Below are positions 1 through 11,774 of a DNA stretch of 64,000 bases, one piece after another. Source of the stretch: Paracentrotus lividus (taxonomy: Eukaryota; Echinodermata; Echinoidea; Camarodonta; Echinidae); contig CALNVZ010003432.1 in NCBI GenBank assembly GCA_940671915.1, positions 9,331,342 through 9,395,341 of the forward strand. Direction: 5' to 3'. The notes under the pieces were generated by a model. The model saw only the letters and a program-made list of their open reading frames with translations. It ran no database searches and had not been told where the DNA came from. Numbering within the stretch: position 1 is the stretch's first letter; each line of letters opens with the position of its first letter. The translations under genes and the position numbers were made by a program.

Positions 1-1962
1 TTTTTTTTACCGGAAACTTGATTTGGCACAAATAATATTCCGATACCAAATAAAATGTAATTGCCTCAGTACGGGCGATTGAAATACTGTGGATATTCAT
101 GTATTATAAACTGCTTTTTAATGAGGATACAAACGACTGAAAATGTACTGTGTTGAAGGATGTCGGTCCTATAATTCCAATGAACAAGGTTTATGAAAAA
201 AAGTTAGATTTTTTTGGATACAACCGTGATTCTATTACATTTAATACTGCGGATTTTGTTGACCACTTATACAACATAAACGTCATAACACTCTTTTTCC
301 TTTCCCCACCCCCACTTCCCTTCTCCCGGATTAATTTCGCTGAGAGCTTCTATCAACTCAGCCACACGTTAATAAAGCAACCAGTCACGAAAGACAGGTG
401 GCAGCAAATTAGATATTACCCACCCCTTCGAGTTTTATAGCATTTTCCTCATCATTCCCAACAAAATCGATTTCTTATGACTTCGTAAAGGCGCCTATAC
501 CTTTTTTTCCCAAGTTTCCTCTTTCTTTTTTCTATCTCTCCGTCATTCCTACACAAGCACACCTTCACACATTTTTACTTTCACAGATTGCTCGACATCG
601 ATTTACACTTTTTTTCCTGTGGATAAAACGGTGAAAATGTTAGGTCAACGAACGCTTACGCATCTTAGATTCGATCATTAAATCATCAGTATACATTTAA
701 TGTATGAGTCTCTATTGGTAATTTTAACTGGAGCTGAAGTAATGCTGCTCACTCATGTTATTTGGTGGGAACTACGAAAAATTTTCACAAGAAAAAACAA
801 AACAAAACAATGTGTTTTTGCTTATGTCAGCTGGTCCCTACACTCATTTCAATTTATTTTAGATTATACCTCTCCAATTATGTCAATAATGTCTTTATAT
901 TTTGATTATATTATTAAATGATTATATTATAATTTACTAGTAATTGTGACATTCATGTGGATCAATTGCGACTGTATTATCAATTTGTTTTTGGATTATC
1001 AATAACTGCAAAAACATTCACAAAGAGAGTAAATGATACCCTAAACTTTGAAAAAAATACTTGTTGAGCTTAAGATGATAATATTTTGATTGACATCGTA
1101 TAAAAAACAACAACAACCAAAACAAAGCAACAACAAAAAACACAAAACAAAAACAAACAAACATATTGTCAATGAAGTAGTACACATCCCATCCATTTGA
1201 TTGATGAAGAACTCTGCAGCGCTTCCGAAGTGGCAACTAAAATACTCAAAGCGTCGTAGATATGAAAATCACATTAAAGCTCCAAGGGAAATTATGGAAG
1301 ATTGGATGGAATGGCATCGATGTAATGCAACCTTTTAAGAGGAGTTGTCATCGATTAGAATGAGGGTGGAACATTGATAGAAAGAACTCTGATGAAGAAG
1401 AGCTTGGAGTAAGACCAAAGGGTGGGAACGAAGAAGAGAATTTCATGACGTAATCACAGGAAATACGTCAGAATCATCACCGGACACATCTGCTCACACG
1501 CCTCTGGAGAAATAATATGCCACTTGTTTCACTCTCATGTCGGATAACTAGCCGTAAATTGAGATATGAATCCCCAAACGAGACACTGAAATTCATTTTA
1601 AATTTTATTAGCTAAAATTCTAAATCCAGATATAGCTCCGTGACTATACTTCACCAAAAGACACTACCTCCGTGACTAATACGACATAGGACAACAATGC
1701 CCCAGCCCTACTGCACAATATAACAATTTCTCCTCATCAGGAGTGAAGACGAAATGTAAGCTGTCTGGAACGTCGAGCACTTTCAACTGCTGCTACAAGC
1801 CTTCCTCGCCTCTCGTCTTCTCATTTCATTTACAGTCCTTTTCAGGTCTCAATCAAGAAAGATTTGTTCTAATCTTGCTATCTGCTCTCTATCTCGCCTA
1901 TCCATTTCTACCCTCTTCAACTTTCCATTTCCTTTTATACTCTCTCAACATTCCTTTTTAGG
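1..1962. other. intergenic, no gene recognised
   Basis: This AT-rich stretch has only short frames with no recognisable domain. A CAAA-rich simple stretch lies near 1105-1160. I see no RNA gene or complete mobile element. Confidence 0.5.
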
Positions 1963-2042
1963 ATGTTGTTTTTCCAAGTCGTTCGTAAAGTTACGAATGA
2001 CTTTACAAACGACTTGATCATGTTCTTGGGCGAACACAGCCC
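1963..2042. mobile_element. short foldback MITE, GTTTCAC/GTCGTTCGTAA family
   Basis: An 80-bp near-palindrome built on GTCGTTCGTAAAGTTACGAA and its complement GACTTTACAAACGACTTG. Its right end, CGAACACAGCCC, is the inverse of the GGGCTATGTTTCACC end of the longer copies at 53547-53717 and 58482-58652. It looks like a shortened derivative of that family. No coding capacity. Confidence 0.5.
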
Positions 2043-2189
2043 TAGACCAGGCTCTGGTCGTTGAAGTCTCTTTCAATTCACCTCTCTCTCTCAGTCTCTC
2101 TCATGCTCTAGTCTATTCTCTTTTCACTTCCTCCCGCAACTGGGGGATCCGCTATATACGTACGTGCATAACGATAAATGTGTACATGT

Positions 2190-2211
2190 TGTGTGTGTGT
2201 GTGTGTGTGTG
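2190..2211. repeat. (GT)n microsatellite
   Basis: About eleven uninterrupted GT units. Confidence 0.9.
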
Positions 2212-3038
2212 GCGTTGAGCGCGCGTTCTCGGAGAAATATACAACACAGGTGGACTAACACAGCCCAGGACTAACCACTAGTTTGCCGTATTTTTTGTAA
2301 TCTTTATCACAGTATCCGAATCCACCAGGCAAGCCTCTTCCTTCAAAAACAATCGTATCATGATATTTTCTAGTTCGCTATTTTATTTTTTGTTTAATTT
2401 CGCTTAATTATGATATTGGAAAGGTCACAGAATACAGATAAAGATGTCATTCCAGATTAATTACCACTTAGCCCGTTTTCATAACATAAGTTGCAATGAA
2501 TCAAAACCACACTTCACCATGCAAGTAATGCAAGTTATTCCAGAGGGTTGACGCCATCATTGAAGACGTTGTGTTTACAATCACCATCGTAACTCAAGGT
2601 CGTAAATTAAATATTGCATAATAAATGAACTTCACGAATTTTTCCCATAATAGTAAACATAGCCATTCAGAATACCATACAAGTATAGACATATTTTTTA
2701 TTATTTTTTTTTTAAGATGGTGTTGTGAATAATCTAGCCATAAGAATCAACCCAGCGTCATTTTTCTAAAGCCCATTTTGTTATGTCACTCTTATCGCAC
2801 CAACCCCATTTCAATATTCATTCGTTCTATCTTCCCGATTGTGTTAATAATCATGATACAAAATAGTAAAGACCTTTATAAAAAAACATGGGTGTCGCTT
2901 CATTCCGATTTTTAATCCATTTTCCTTTTTTGCCCTTTTTAGGTTGTTTGATCGCTCTCTACTCTTTCTCCATTTCTTACCCCTTTTCTCTCTCTCTCTT
3001 CCTATCTCCTCATTTCTCTTTTCTCATGTTTCTCCCTC

Positions 3039-3074
<36 letters not shown>

Positions 3075-3161
3075 AGTCTTTATAGACTTCTTTTTTTTTA
3101 TATGATCCTATAGCGGCGCCCTAATTATCACTATTTCATTTTCCCCATCGATTTATCCCCT
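2212..3161. other. intergenic with CT-rich simple repeat
   Basis: No gene recognised. A pyrimidine-rich stretch ends in a (CT)n run at about 3030-3074. The frame reading SLSLSLS over it is an artefact of that repeat. Confidence 0.6.
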
Positions 3162-3165
3162 TTAA

Positions 3166-4008
3166 GGGCCTGTCCCACAGGAGGCGATCGGTGTGGCGAC
3201 AACCTATGCATGTTAGAACCTGCAAGAATCATGTCAGAATCGTAGGTGACCGAAGATCATAATACGTATCTACGACTCTGTCTACGATAGGCTACGACAA
3301 CGACTTCCTTCCACGCAAACAATAGGCTAACAATAGCTGGTATCCGATACAATAGCCTCGACCTTCGCGCATCTCGCGGCTCGACTTCTCTTGTCGCAGC
3401 GTAAAATCAACCAAAATATGAACTTGCGCACTGTGGCGATCCTTGCGACTGACACAGGCGATCGAGTGTTTTCTACCTGATGGCGGCCTGTCGCCTTTTG
3501 GTTCGTGATAGTCCTCTCAGTCGCGCATCATAATTTGGGTCGGGAGAGATTTTTGAAAATTTCAAAAATTAGCGGCGACTGTACAGTATCTGAATGGGAG
3601 GCCAATCCTGATTTTGGTGGATGTAGGTGGCGACAAAGCCCGTAGCGGCTTAAATTTCACTGGCCATTAGGTTCAGCGATGCGTGCAACGTACGCTGGAG
3701 CGCGACAACCTACAACTGGCCGCCGTTCCGCTGTGCTAAACAAGTTCTATCTGGCGACAATCTACGATAGTACCTTGTATCGACAAGAAAAGACAGGCTA
3801 CGGTCATTGACGTTAACCAAACTGACGCCGGCTATTGTTTAACTTGTTGACAAACCAGCGGCGAACAAAATTTTGCTACGTATTTGTTGGCGACAGATGC
3901 GATAATTCTCTATCTTATAGGCGATTGGATCTGCGCATGGTGGCGATAGGTACTAAAAAGTAGTTCGTAGGTTGTCGCCACAACGATCGCCTTCTGTGGG
4001 ACAGGCCC
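3166..4008. mobile_element. TTAA-flanked TIR element (843 bp, non-autonomous)
   Basis: The left end begins GGGCCTGTCCCACAGG after TTAA (3162-3165). The right end is its inverse, CTGTGGGACAGGCCC, before TTAA (4009-4012). Homology between the arms continues inward through GGCGATCG and the GGCGACAACCT / AGGTTGTCGCC pair. The interior is GC-richer than the surroundings, with repeated GGCGAC/GTCGCC words and no transposase frame. TTAA target duplication is typical of piggyBac and also of Kolobok elements; I cannot choose between them. Confidence 0.85.
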
Positions 4009-4012
4009 TTAA

Positions 4013-4211
4013 GGGGCTGTCCCCCTGGAGGCGATCGTTGCTGCGACAACTGGCGATCTTGCTGTTGTGAGTGTGGTAGCAAGTTGTTGTAGTAGCCTAG
4101 CTTAGATAGAGTCGTATGTAGGTTTATAATCGCCTTTTTAAAGATTAACTCCTTATAATTATGAAATTATCAGGTTGTCACCACAACGATCGCCGCCTGT
4201 GGGACAGGCCC
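4013..4211. mobile_element. TTAA-type TIR element, short derivative (199 bp)
   Basis: This element abuts 3166-4008 and shares the TTAA at 4009-4012. Its left end is GGGGCTGTCCCCCTGGAGG and its right end is CGCCTGTGGGACAGGCCC, followed by TTTA rather than TTAA. The subterminal GGCGATCGTTG / CAACGATCGCC pair matches the larger neighbour. It appears to be an internally deleted relative. No coding capacity. Confidence 0.75.
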
Positions 4212-4284
4212 TTTATAGCTTTTTGTCCTTTCCCCTATCATGCCTATTATTTGCAGGAACATTGTGGAAATGTATACCCCAATC

Positions 4285-4440
4285 CTCTCTCGCGCGCGCG
4301 CTCTCTCTCTCTCTCTCTCCCTCTCTCTCTTCCCCTATACCCTCTTACTCTCCCCTTTGAATCTATCCACCCCATCTTTCTTTCTTTCTTTCTCTCTCTC
4401 TCCCTCTAGCTTTCTCTTAATATAGATATCTCTCCTCACT
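4285..4440. repeat. CG/CT simple repeats
   Basis: A short (CG)n run passes into (CT)n, followed by CTTT-rich DNA. Serine/leucine-repeat frames here are artefacts. Confidence 0.8.
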
Positions 4441-4442
4441 CT

Positions 4443-4800
4443 TTGACTTATCCCGTGTTCAGACACAACTTTTTAGTTGAGCTTCATTTCGTTTTACGAT
4501 GGAATGTTATCTCACCGGCCATGAGACGGTTCGTGCCTCCGAGTCTTGGTAGCCGTGGATATAAACACCCTTTTCAGTTACAAGTAGCTGTTCTTCTAAG
4601 CGGTCCGACAATAATATACGTCGCAGAAACATCGCCGCAACATCTGAGTCTCCGCGACGTCTCGCAGCGTCTCATTAATCGAACATGTTCACATCTATGA
4701 TATTTTTCCAGTCGCGGAGACGTCTCCAAAACGTCTCTGGGACATTGCGATTGCCAAAACTGATGCGAATCATCCGTCGCGTGTAGCTAATCTGTCCAGG
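4443..4800. other. GC-richer block with inverted TCGCGGAGAC words
   Basis: GTCTCCGCGAC near 4650 and GTCGCGGAGAC near 4712 are inverse copies around an AT-rich centre, which suggests an eroded foldback element. I could not define ends or a target duplication. The 85-codon plus-strand frame here resembles nothing I know. Confidence 0.3.
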
Positions 4801-5163
4801 CAATGTCCGCGAAAAATGGCTTCCCAATTAAATTTCAAGTTCAACCAGAAACATTTTTTTTTTTTTGGTCTGAACAAGGGGATTGGGCTCGATACGATCA
4901 AGGAGATGAAACAGTAATAATCTTCATGATCCGATATCAATATGCTCATTCTAGCACGCGAATTCGCCTGCATGCCCATGACCTTGATTAAGAAACCATT
5001 GTTTGGTTTAGAATGCAGAGGTTTTATAGATCTAATTCATTAGAACGAAGTTAGAGATCGACGGAAGGAAGATGACTTTTGCAAAATATGAATTTTCCAA
5101 AAATAAACTTCCAGGGTATATGATTTCATGTGATATTCTGATTTATGGTGTATTATAATCTGT

Positions 5164-5345
5164 AGAAGCGTCGTATTCTAATGGTTGTATCACTTGACTG
5201 GGGATTCAAGGGTAGTGAGTTCGATTCCCGGCACCGGCACATGATGTGTCCCTAGGTAAGGCATTTTATCTACGTCTGCTTCATACCCAGGTGTAAATGG
5301 ATACCCTGGAGGGTAAAATCGGTTGTAAAAATGTAGTCCTATGGC
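5164..5345 (+). mobile_element. tRNA-derived SINE
   Basis: The head contains a degenerate A box (ATGGTTGTATC) and a clear B box (GAGTTCGATTCCCGGC). A body follows with AGGTAAGGCATTTTATCTACG and ACCCAGGTGTAAATGG. The same body recurs in reverse near 6620, 14435, 17190 and 11010, which shows it is interspersed. The promoter arrangement is that of a pol III-transcribed SINE. It encodes no protein. Confidence 0.75.
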
Positions 5346-5680
5346 AACTGGAATTTTAATAGTGATTAAACATCGTGATTAAAGTGATTACTGTATTTCT
5401 CGCACCTGCTATTGGTTCCAGGTATATAAAATTTGATGTTGAAAATAAAAATGATAATATTTGAATTTTTAAAGCGAGAATGCTTCATGAAAGATACAAA
5501 GCGCATCGAACTTTGGGATATTATTCAGCTATGTTTTTTTTTTCAACTGTGTGACAACATTATTTTGAGCGAGCAAAGATCGAAAATTATTAATTGTAAT
5601 ACGGTAAGGTAATCTCTCATTTATAGAGTTGCCCGTTTAAATAAACTCTCAGTTTTCTATATGAACGCAATATAATCCGC
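5346..5680. other. intergenic, nothing recognised
   Basis: AT-rich sequence with no conserved frame or RNA signature. Confidence 0.5.
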
Positions 5681-5684
5681 TTAA

Positions 5685-5893
5685 GGACGTTGCACAGTTC
5701 TGTTTTTGCGCATCGTGACCGCACATCCTGGGCGCGCATTATTTACTTGGCAACTTCAAAGTCCCGTAGCAAAAAAATCAAGACATGAACTTATATTATT
5801 TTTTTTGCATTTTTGACATACATAGATACCAAAGTAACTCTGTGCAAAATTTGGTGAAAATGACGTGGACTTCGTTTCAACTGTGCAACGTCC
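5685..5893. mobile_element. TTAA-flanked MITE (209 bp)
   Basis: Perfect 15-bp terminal inverted repeats: GGACGTTGCACAGTT at the left and AACTGTGCAACGTCC at the right, with TTAA immediately outside both ends (5681-5684 and 5894-5897). The interior is non-coding. Its termini differ from those of the element at 3166, so it is a separate TTAA-type family (piggyBac- or Kolobok-like). Confidence 0.9.
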
Positions 5894-5897
5894 TTAA

Positions 5898-7913
5898 AAC
5901 CATTTATTCACGTTTTTTTTTTGTCTGATGTTGAGTTTGCTCCTTATTGAATCGATTACACTATCAGCCTAATATAATACAGCCATGGAAATATCAAGGT
6001 CATAATGACAAAACAACTTTAAAACCATCATTTGTTACACATTAGCGGTAACATATCCTTCTATATAGTCATTCTGTCCTGCTGGAAAGAACACAGTGTG
6101 CCACAGTGTGTTCAAACAGTCAACTATGTTCAAACGCTTTAATTTCACAGTGTGGTGATATTTTCAGACTGCATGGGGGTTTTCCCATTTTTTGGTGAGT
6201 GTTAACATCTAAAAAGAGGAGTGTTTGTTTGCTATGTTACCTACAACGGCATGCTGCGGCGTGGCGCCGCGAATCGGTCACGTGACGTAGCAGAATGGTG
6301 ACGCGACGGATTTATGTGCCATTTCGCAACATCATGCTGCGTGACACATGTTTCCTATTACACTTTAAATAGGTAGATGTAGATGTAAAATTAGTATAAT
6401 TCAAATGATTTTTTTTCGTTATTGAAACGTGCAACATATCACTTAATATTTTTAAACTACCCTAGTCGTTTCGATTGCTGTTTGTTGTGATTTGTCTTGT
6501 TTCTAGGCGCCGTGGTACATAAGCGAGCAAACAAACTAAAGAAATTAATGTTCATTAATATAATCAGGTTCGTATATATTTAAATCCCTATACAGGTAAT
6601 CAAGCATTCAAGGCTTCTCTTTCTAAAGGCTATCCATATACTTCACCTGGATCGAAAGTGACAAACATAGATTAATGCCTATCCAAAGGAAGTTAGCGTG
6701 TCAGGCCATATCCAATGACATATTGACTTGTTCAAAAAAACTTCTTTCCTTTTACATTATGCTGAAAGTTCTACAACCCTTATAAAAGCGTCATACAAAT
6801 CGATTATAGGATATGTGAACCCTTGGTATGCAGGGGAAAGGGAAACGGTATTGGTGAGACCAGCTGCGTAGCGTGGTCAAGCCAGGAAACCGCTTTGTTC
6901 AGCGATAAAAAATAGACTGGACGTTAGGGTTTAGGATACCATTTTTTTTTCTCCATTCAACGTAGCGTTTTATTTTCTGACGTGGAAATATTTAAAAAGC
7001 AATGAGTGAAATCTTACATTCCTCTTGAACCTCTTTGTCTCATACAAAAAAATAAATAAATAAATAAAAACTATAAATAAACAAAAAAGGAAATTTGATT
7101 ACATTTTTAAAACATAATATTTACCAAATAACTATTTGATGGTCCATAAAATTGTTCATAACAATGTGCAATTCTTTCACAACAGTTATCTGAAATGTAC
7201 CTTTATGCCTGAAAGCAATGCGTCAAAACTATTGAAGATATAACATTTTGTTTGTTTTGTTGAAGAGTTATTTAGCATTTAAGGGGCAGTGGTGTATTAT
7301 TATAAAATAAAATACACAATAATAAAAAGCAGCATTGTATTCATTAGTTAATTACACCATCAATTTTTCATCAAAGGGATTGTACACTGTGCATGTATCC
7401 AACTCGGCATCTTAATGTCTTCTTCCGATAAATGCACATCGCCTAAAAATTACTGATGCGAATAAATCGTTCAATAAACTCATATATTCATGCAATATTT
7501 GTATATTAATGGCATCTTCTTTTGCAATTGACGGATTTATTCTTCTTCTTTTTTAATAATGAAAATCGACACCGTCTTTGATGTATTTCTGAGATTCAGA
7601 GTGAGGCGTTGTAGTGGCATATTGTCAATTGGGAATAGATATCGTTGGTCCCATTCTAAAATTGAAATGAGTTCCTCGTGATAACTGGAAGTATTGATGA
7701 CAAAACTGGAGTAGCCTAACTCTCGTGACAACCTTGCACCAGAATGAGGGACATTTTGTGCCACAAAACGACAAACTGTGTGAGGTTGTTCTCTCTGCAT
7801 AATACTCATCATAATCCTTGTCCATATGCACCAGCTATCTGTTAGATGAGAGGTAGTGTTTTAGCTAATTTGGTGAAAGGACACCCCTTCATATCGAATC
7901 TAGCAATATTCCG
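5898..7913. other. intergenic with SINE remnant
   Basis: Mostly featureless AT-rich DNA. A reverse-oriented SINE body fragment lies at about 6610-6720 (CACCTGGATCGAAAGTGACA...AATGCCTATCC). A short GC-rich patch with the palindrome-like GGCGTGGCGCCGCG lies near 6260. The minus-strand frames at 7537-7831 resemble no family I know. Confidence 0.5.
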
Positions 7914-7915
7914 TA

Positions 7916-10184
7916 CACTGTAAAAAATATATGTATTTTTACAGCAAATCTGCTGTCAGCAGAGTCGCCATAAATAATGTAATTCCAAAAACAGTTTTGT
8001 TATAAGATTCTCCTGCAAATAATTACGTGAGAAATACAAAATATACATCAGGAGTAACACACTTGTTCCGTTTTAACCAAATACGTATTCTATAACACTC
8101 TAATGATATTTTTCCTTCTTTTTCATCAATTCTTAAAGTAGACAACTGGAGAGTCAAAACTGCTTTTAATTGCAACAAAATTCATACCACTGCAACGAAA
8201 AATCTTTACTGATTCAGAAATATCTAAACCCTTGTCAATATCTGTTTTAGATCGGGAGTTATCACCTTTCAAAGAAGGGCCCCCATTTTAGGCTTCAGCG
8301 GTACCCCGCAAGGGCGTCGAGATTATGACGTCACACCTTGGGCACCCGTACCGTGTCCATGTATGCACGTATTATATCCTGCACTGTGCTATATGCGTAC
8401 ATGCACATTCTGATTCTTGAAAACTTTCTTTCTCTGTTCTCATCTCATGTTCTCCCCAGGCCCTGACTAACTGGTCAAAGGTGATATCTCTTGCCGACTG
8501 TTCCTCTACCATTTATCTACATGTATAATTTAAGTTAATCCGTTTCAATAATGTATTATTTTTCATTATATTAACATATAATTAGAATAGGCTATCTTCA
8601 GCACGAGAGTGAGTGGGGGAAAAAAAGATAATACACAAAGTGACATTGTTTTCATTGTGGACTGTTCAAATCACACTTTTAGTTTTGTTGTCATATATGA
8701 CAAATTATTGTAACCAATAATCCTATATATCTATATTGTAAGGTTATCATAATCTTGAAATTTTCATTTGTTTTTGTAAGTCTTTATATTATTGTGCTGT
8801 GCAGATCCCGAGATAATTTCATCCGTTAGCTATAACAATAATTCGTCCAAACTTTTGGATGGAGAAGCTCCTTAGTTCTTCAGTTACAGTATGTGAACTT
8901 TTTTTTTCATGGTTTTAGATATTGTTCAGAATGAAAAAAAACATTATTTGTGCTTCGACCTTGTTGCAATGAATTTGACAGATTTTGCATTTGTGATAAA
9001 AGCAGCAGTCTTACGAGAGACGACTGTATATTCCATCCGCTCCTGCCGGACTGATATACACTACCCCATCCCGTTGCGTGTGTAAGAATTAAGCCAAACT
9101 AAATTAGTAGACTGTAAATATTGCAAACAATTCAATGCTTACATCATTGATTCTTAAATATTATGTCTCTTCAATACATATTGATTTTATTTAAGGAAGT
9201 TTCTGGTCTTTTAGCCATTGAATTTCGATAAATAAGGAATTTTGGAGGAAATGTGACATGACCACCATGTCAAATTAATGATGGTAGTGTTAATCCGTGT
9301 AAGTTAGTTGGGAAGTCATGACGGTGGCATGATTTATTTTTTCTCTAAAACCTTATTTGGAGGGATTCATATTTTAAAAAAAAAATCATATTAAAATCAA
9401 TATAGATTCAACACAGAATAAGTCTTCTTAAGAATGAAGTCGCTATAAATTTACGTGGAATTTTAAGCATTATATCTCCCAATGTCAATGGGAATTAAAC
9501 GATTCACCAACAACCAACGGGCCGCACCGTTCCCGGCCCTCGGTGAGAGATGAGCAAGGCAATTCGTGCTTTTATCATGATTGCAAACTCTTCAAAAATC
9601 TATCGCAGCAAGTTCAAATCTACAAAATAATCACAATCGTTAACAATATCTCAAAACACGATATTCTAAGGATATACAACCCTGTATGATTTGTCCAATG
9701 GTGTAATCAGTTGTGATAAAAGAGCCATATTAATCCGAGACACAGCAGCTATGCAAGCTAGTACAGTGCGAGCAATCTGTTTACGTGTATATACGTATGC
9801 ATCAAGCTGCGCGCGCAAGCTCAGATCAGCTGGCTGTTGTTCGAGCTGTCCAAGGTGCGACGTCACAAACTAGGAGCTCCTCCGCACGCCGAGCGGCCCA
9901 TTTGGGGGCCGATTAAACAAAAACGCTAAAAACCATTTACAGCTTTTTCTGAGAGATTCAAGTCCTTTTCAGCATGTCAATCGTATAAACGAAGGAAAAT
10001 CTATTCAGTAACATGTAATTGGCCATTATTAGAAAATATTGTGTATTTTCTCCGTGTGTCTACTTTAAGGGAGAAATTTACAGCAAAACTGTATTTTAAA
10101 TTACATTGTATGGCGACTCTGCTGACATCACTTTGCTGTAATTTTCTGTATTTTTTTTTTTTTTTTTTTTTTTTTTATACAGTG
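7916..10184. mobile_element. large non-autonomous CACTG/TA element (2.27 kb)
   Basis: The left end is CACTGTAAAAAATA and the right end is the inverse TATACAGTG after a T run, with TA outside both ends (7914-7915 and 10185-10186). The arms stay inverted further in: CTGCTGTCAGCAGAGTCGCC near 7950 against GGCGACTCTGCTGACATC near 10112, and a weaker pair around GACGTCA near 8330 and 9860. No transposase frame is present. The ends suit a CACTA/Mirage-type DNA transposon with 2-bp duplication, but the superfamily is an inference. Confidence 0.75.
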
Positions 10185-10218
10185 TAGGTGTATATGAATG
10201 GTTTTTTGCGCTTGTCGA

Positions 10219-10240
10219 GGAAAAAAAAAAAAAAAAAACA
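10219..10240. repeat. poly(A) run
   Basis: A simple A run in an otherwise featureless 650-bp interval (10187-10830). I see no gene in the interval. Confidence 0.7.
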
Positions 10241-10830
10241 AGAAAAGAAAAAGAAAACGCCAAAATTTCGGTATTTTATGTATAAGTTATGAACTTGGCT
10301 TTATATTAATACAAAGCGAATCCATGGAATCGGGTCACAGATCGACATGGTATATACCTAGATTGAGCTTAAATTATTAGTTTTATGGTAATATTGAATC
10401 AATTTTCACTTGTATCGCCGGAGGCAAGTGAGATTGGATTGGCAAAGGATATTGAATTGACAAAGAGAAGTGGAATGAAAGAAAGAATAAGATAAATGAA
10501 AGAAAAATAGGAGAAAAGAGTATTCCCACACCTAAAGGGAAGCGAAGAGATAAGTAAAAAGTATTCGTATGTGATATTGTTTGGGCAATAACATCTATAA
10601 TATACTTCTATTTTAATCATCAATTTGTTATACAAGTTTTCCATTCATGCATATAATATGTAAATAGATTTCATTTATTTGGCGAAATATCCACGAAGGT
10701 GTTGTATTCGTTCTCTTACCCGCGCTATCTCTCTCTTTTCATTTTCTTCTTTTCTTTCCCCTCTCCAATCTTAAATGTTTATGTGTGTGATATGAATCCT
10801 ATTTCTTCTATAAATTCAAAGATCAATTAG

Positions 10831-11157
10831 AATAATAATAATAATAAGAGCTTCTTATATAGCGCTTAATATGAAACAATTTCATCTCTAAGCGCTTTAC
10901 AATTATTATTACCCTGGTCATCGGATGTTTGTAAGTTTTTCTTACACCTGTCCAATCCCAAAGGGATCATTCAGATACACGGCAGCCTTTGAGGCGCACT
11001 AGTTCCATTCCTACCGGGTACCTATTTTGCACATGGGCGGGGAGGAGCATTGTAGACAAAACGCCCATGCCCTAAGACGTAAGTGTCATACCGGGGATTG
11101 AACCCACGGTCCTTGCTTTCTCAGTCAAGTGGTATGACCATCGTGACACTATGACAC
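10831..11157 (-). mobile_element. tRNA-derived SINE with (ATT)n tail
   Basis: Read on the minus strand, the head (about 11157-11090) carries a B box GGGTTCAATCCCCGG. The body includes GGGTACCTATTTTGCAC on the plus strand, cognate to the SINE at 5164. The 3' end is an AGCGCTT...AAGCGCT hairpin-like pair followed by (ATT)n. The same 3' motif ends the LINE at 54122-54750, so this SINE may borrow that LINE's machinery. Confidence 0.8.
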
Positions 11158-11170
11158 TTCTACCAGTGTA

Positions 11171-11772
11171 CACTGTTAGAAAAAAATTAAACAAGTTGTT
11201 TAAAATCTTAAACAACTGAGTGTTAACCGGTGAATCGCACAGCGTTCTTTAAAAATTAAACAACCTGTAGTTGTTTAAAACTTTAACACTCTTGCTGTTT
11301 AAAAGTTTAAGCAACCTGTTGTTTAATGGTTGTTTAAAATATCAACAGTATTGTTTAACACTTCTCTCCAAAAATAAAAACGCTCCAACATTTGGTAAAC
11401 GCGGCCGGGTATCGAACTCACGACCTTTCGATTATAAGGCAGACGCTCTATCCACTAAACCAACACATCTGTACTAACACTTACTTAAAGTGTGAGGTAT
11501 AAGTCCTTCGCCATGATTGAAATGTTGCGCCGATTTACCTTGCATGTAACGAGTGATGCCATTAGCTCATGACTACGTGACATTTGCCTCGGCCTGTTTA
11601 AACAAAACATGTTTAATAAAGTGTAATATGTCTCTAAACAGGTTCTTGTTTAAGGCTATAAAAGTCGCTTTCTGGTTTTAAACAACAAGGTTTAAATATT
11701 AAACAAGAATGTTTAACTTTTAAACCAACATTTTTGTTAACAGCGAAATTTTTAAACCGCGTTCTAACAGTG
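11171..11772. mobile_element. CACTGTTAGAA TIR element carrying a tRNA-like segment
   Basis: The ends are CACTGTTAGA and TTCTAACAGTG with TA on both sides (11169-11170, 11773-11774). The body is filled with TTGTTTAA/TTAAACAA words in both orientations, giving dense self-complementarity. A tRNA-like sequence lies inside at 11401-11466. A second, opposite-oriented copy is at 39566-40202. No coding capacity. Confidence 0.85.
11401..11466 (-). tRNA. tRNA-like promoter segment inside the TIR element (not a functional tRNA)
   Basis: On the minus strand, TGGTTTAGTGG acts as an A box and GAGTTCGATACCC as a B box at about the usual spacing. The anticodon stem barely pairs, so this is a tRNA-derived pol III promoter or tRNA fossil rather than a working tRNA. 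Confidence 0.5.
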
Positions 11773-11774
11773 TA

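Noticed and set aside
11401-11466. Functional tRNA gene
   Set aside because: Promoter boxes are present, but the anticodon stem does not pair and the sequence is embedded in a TIR element.
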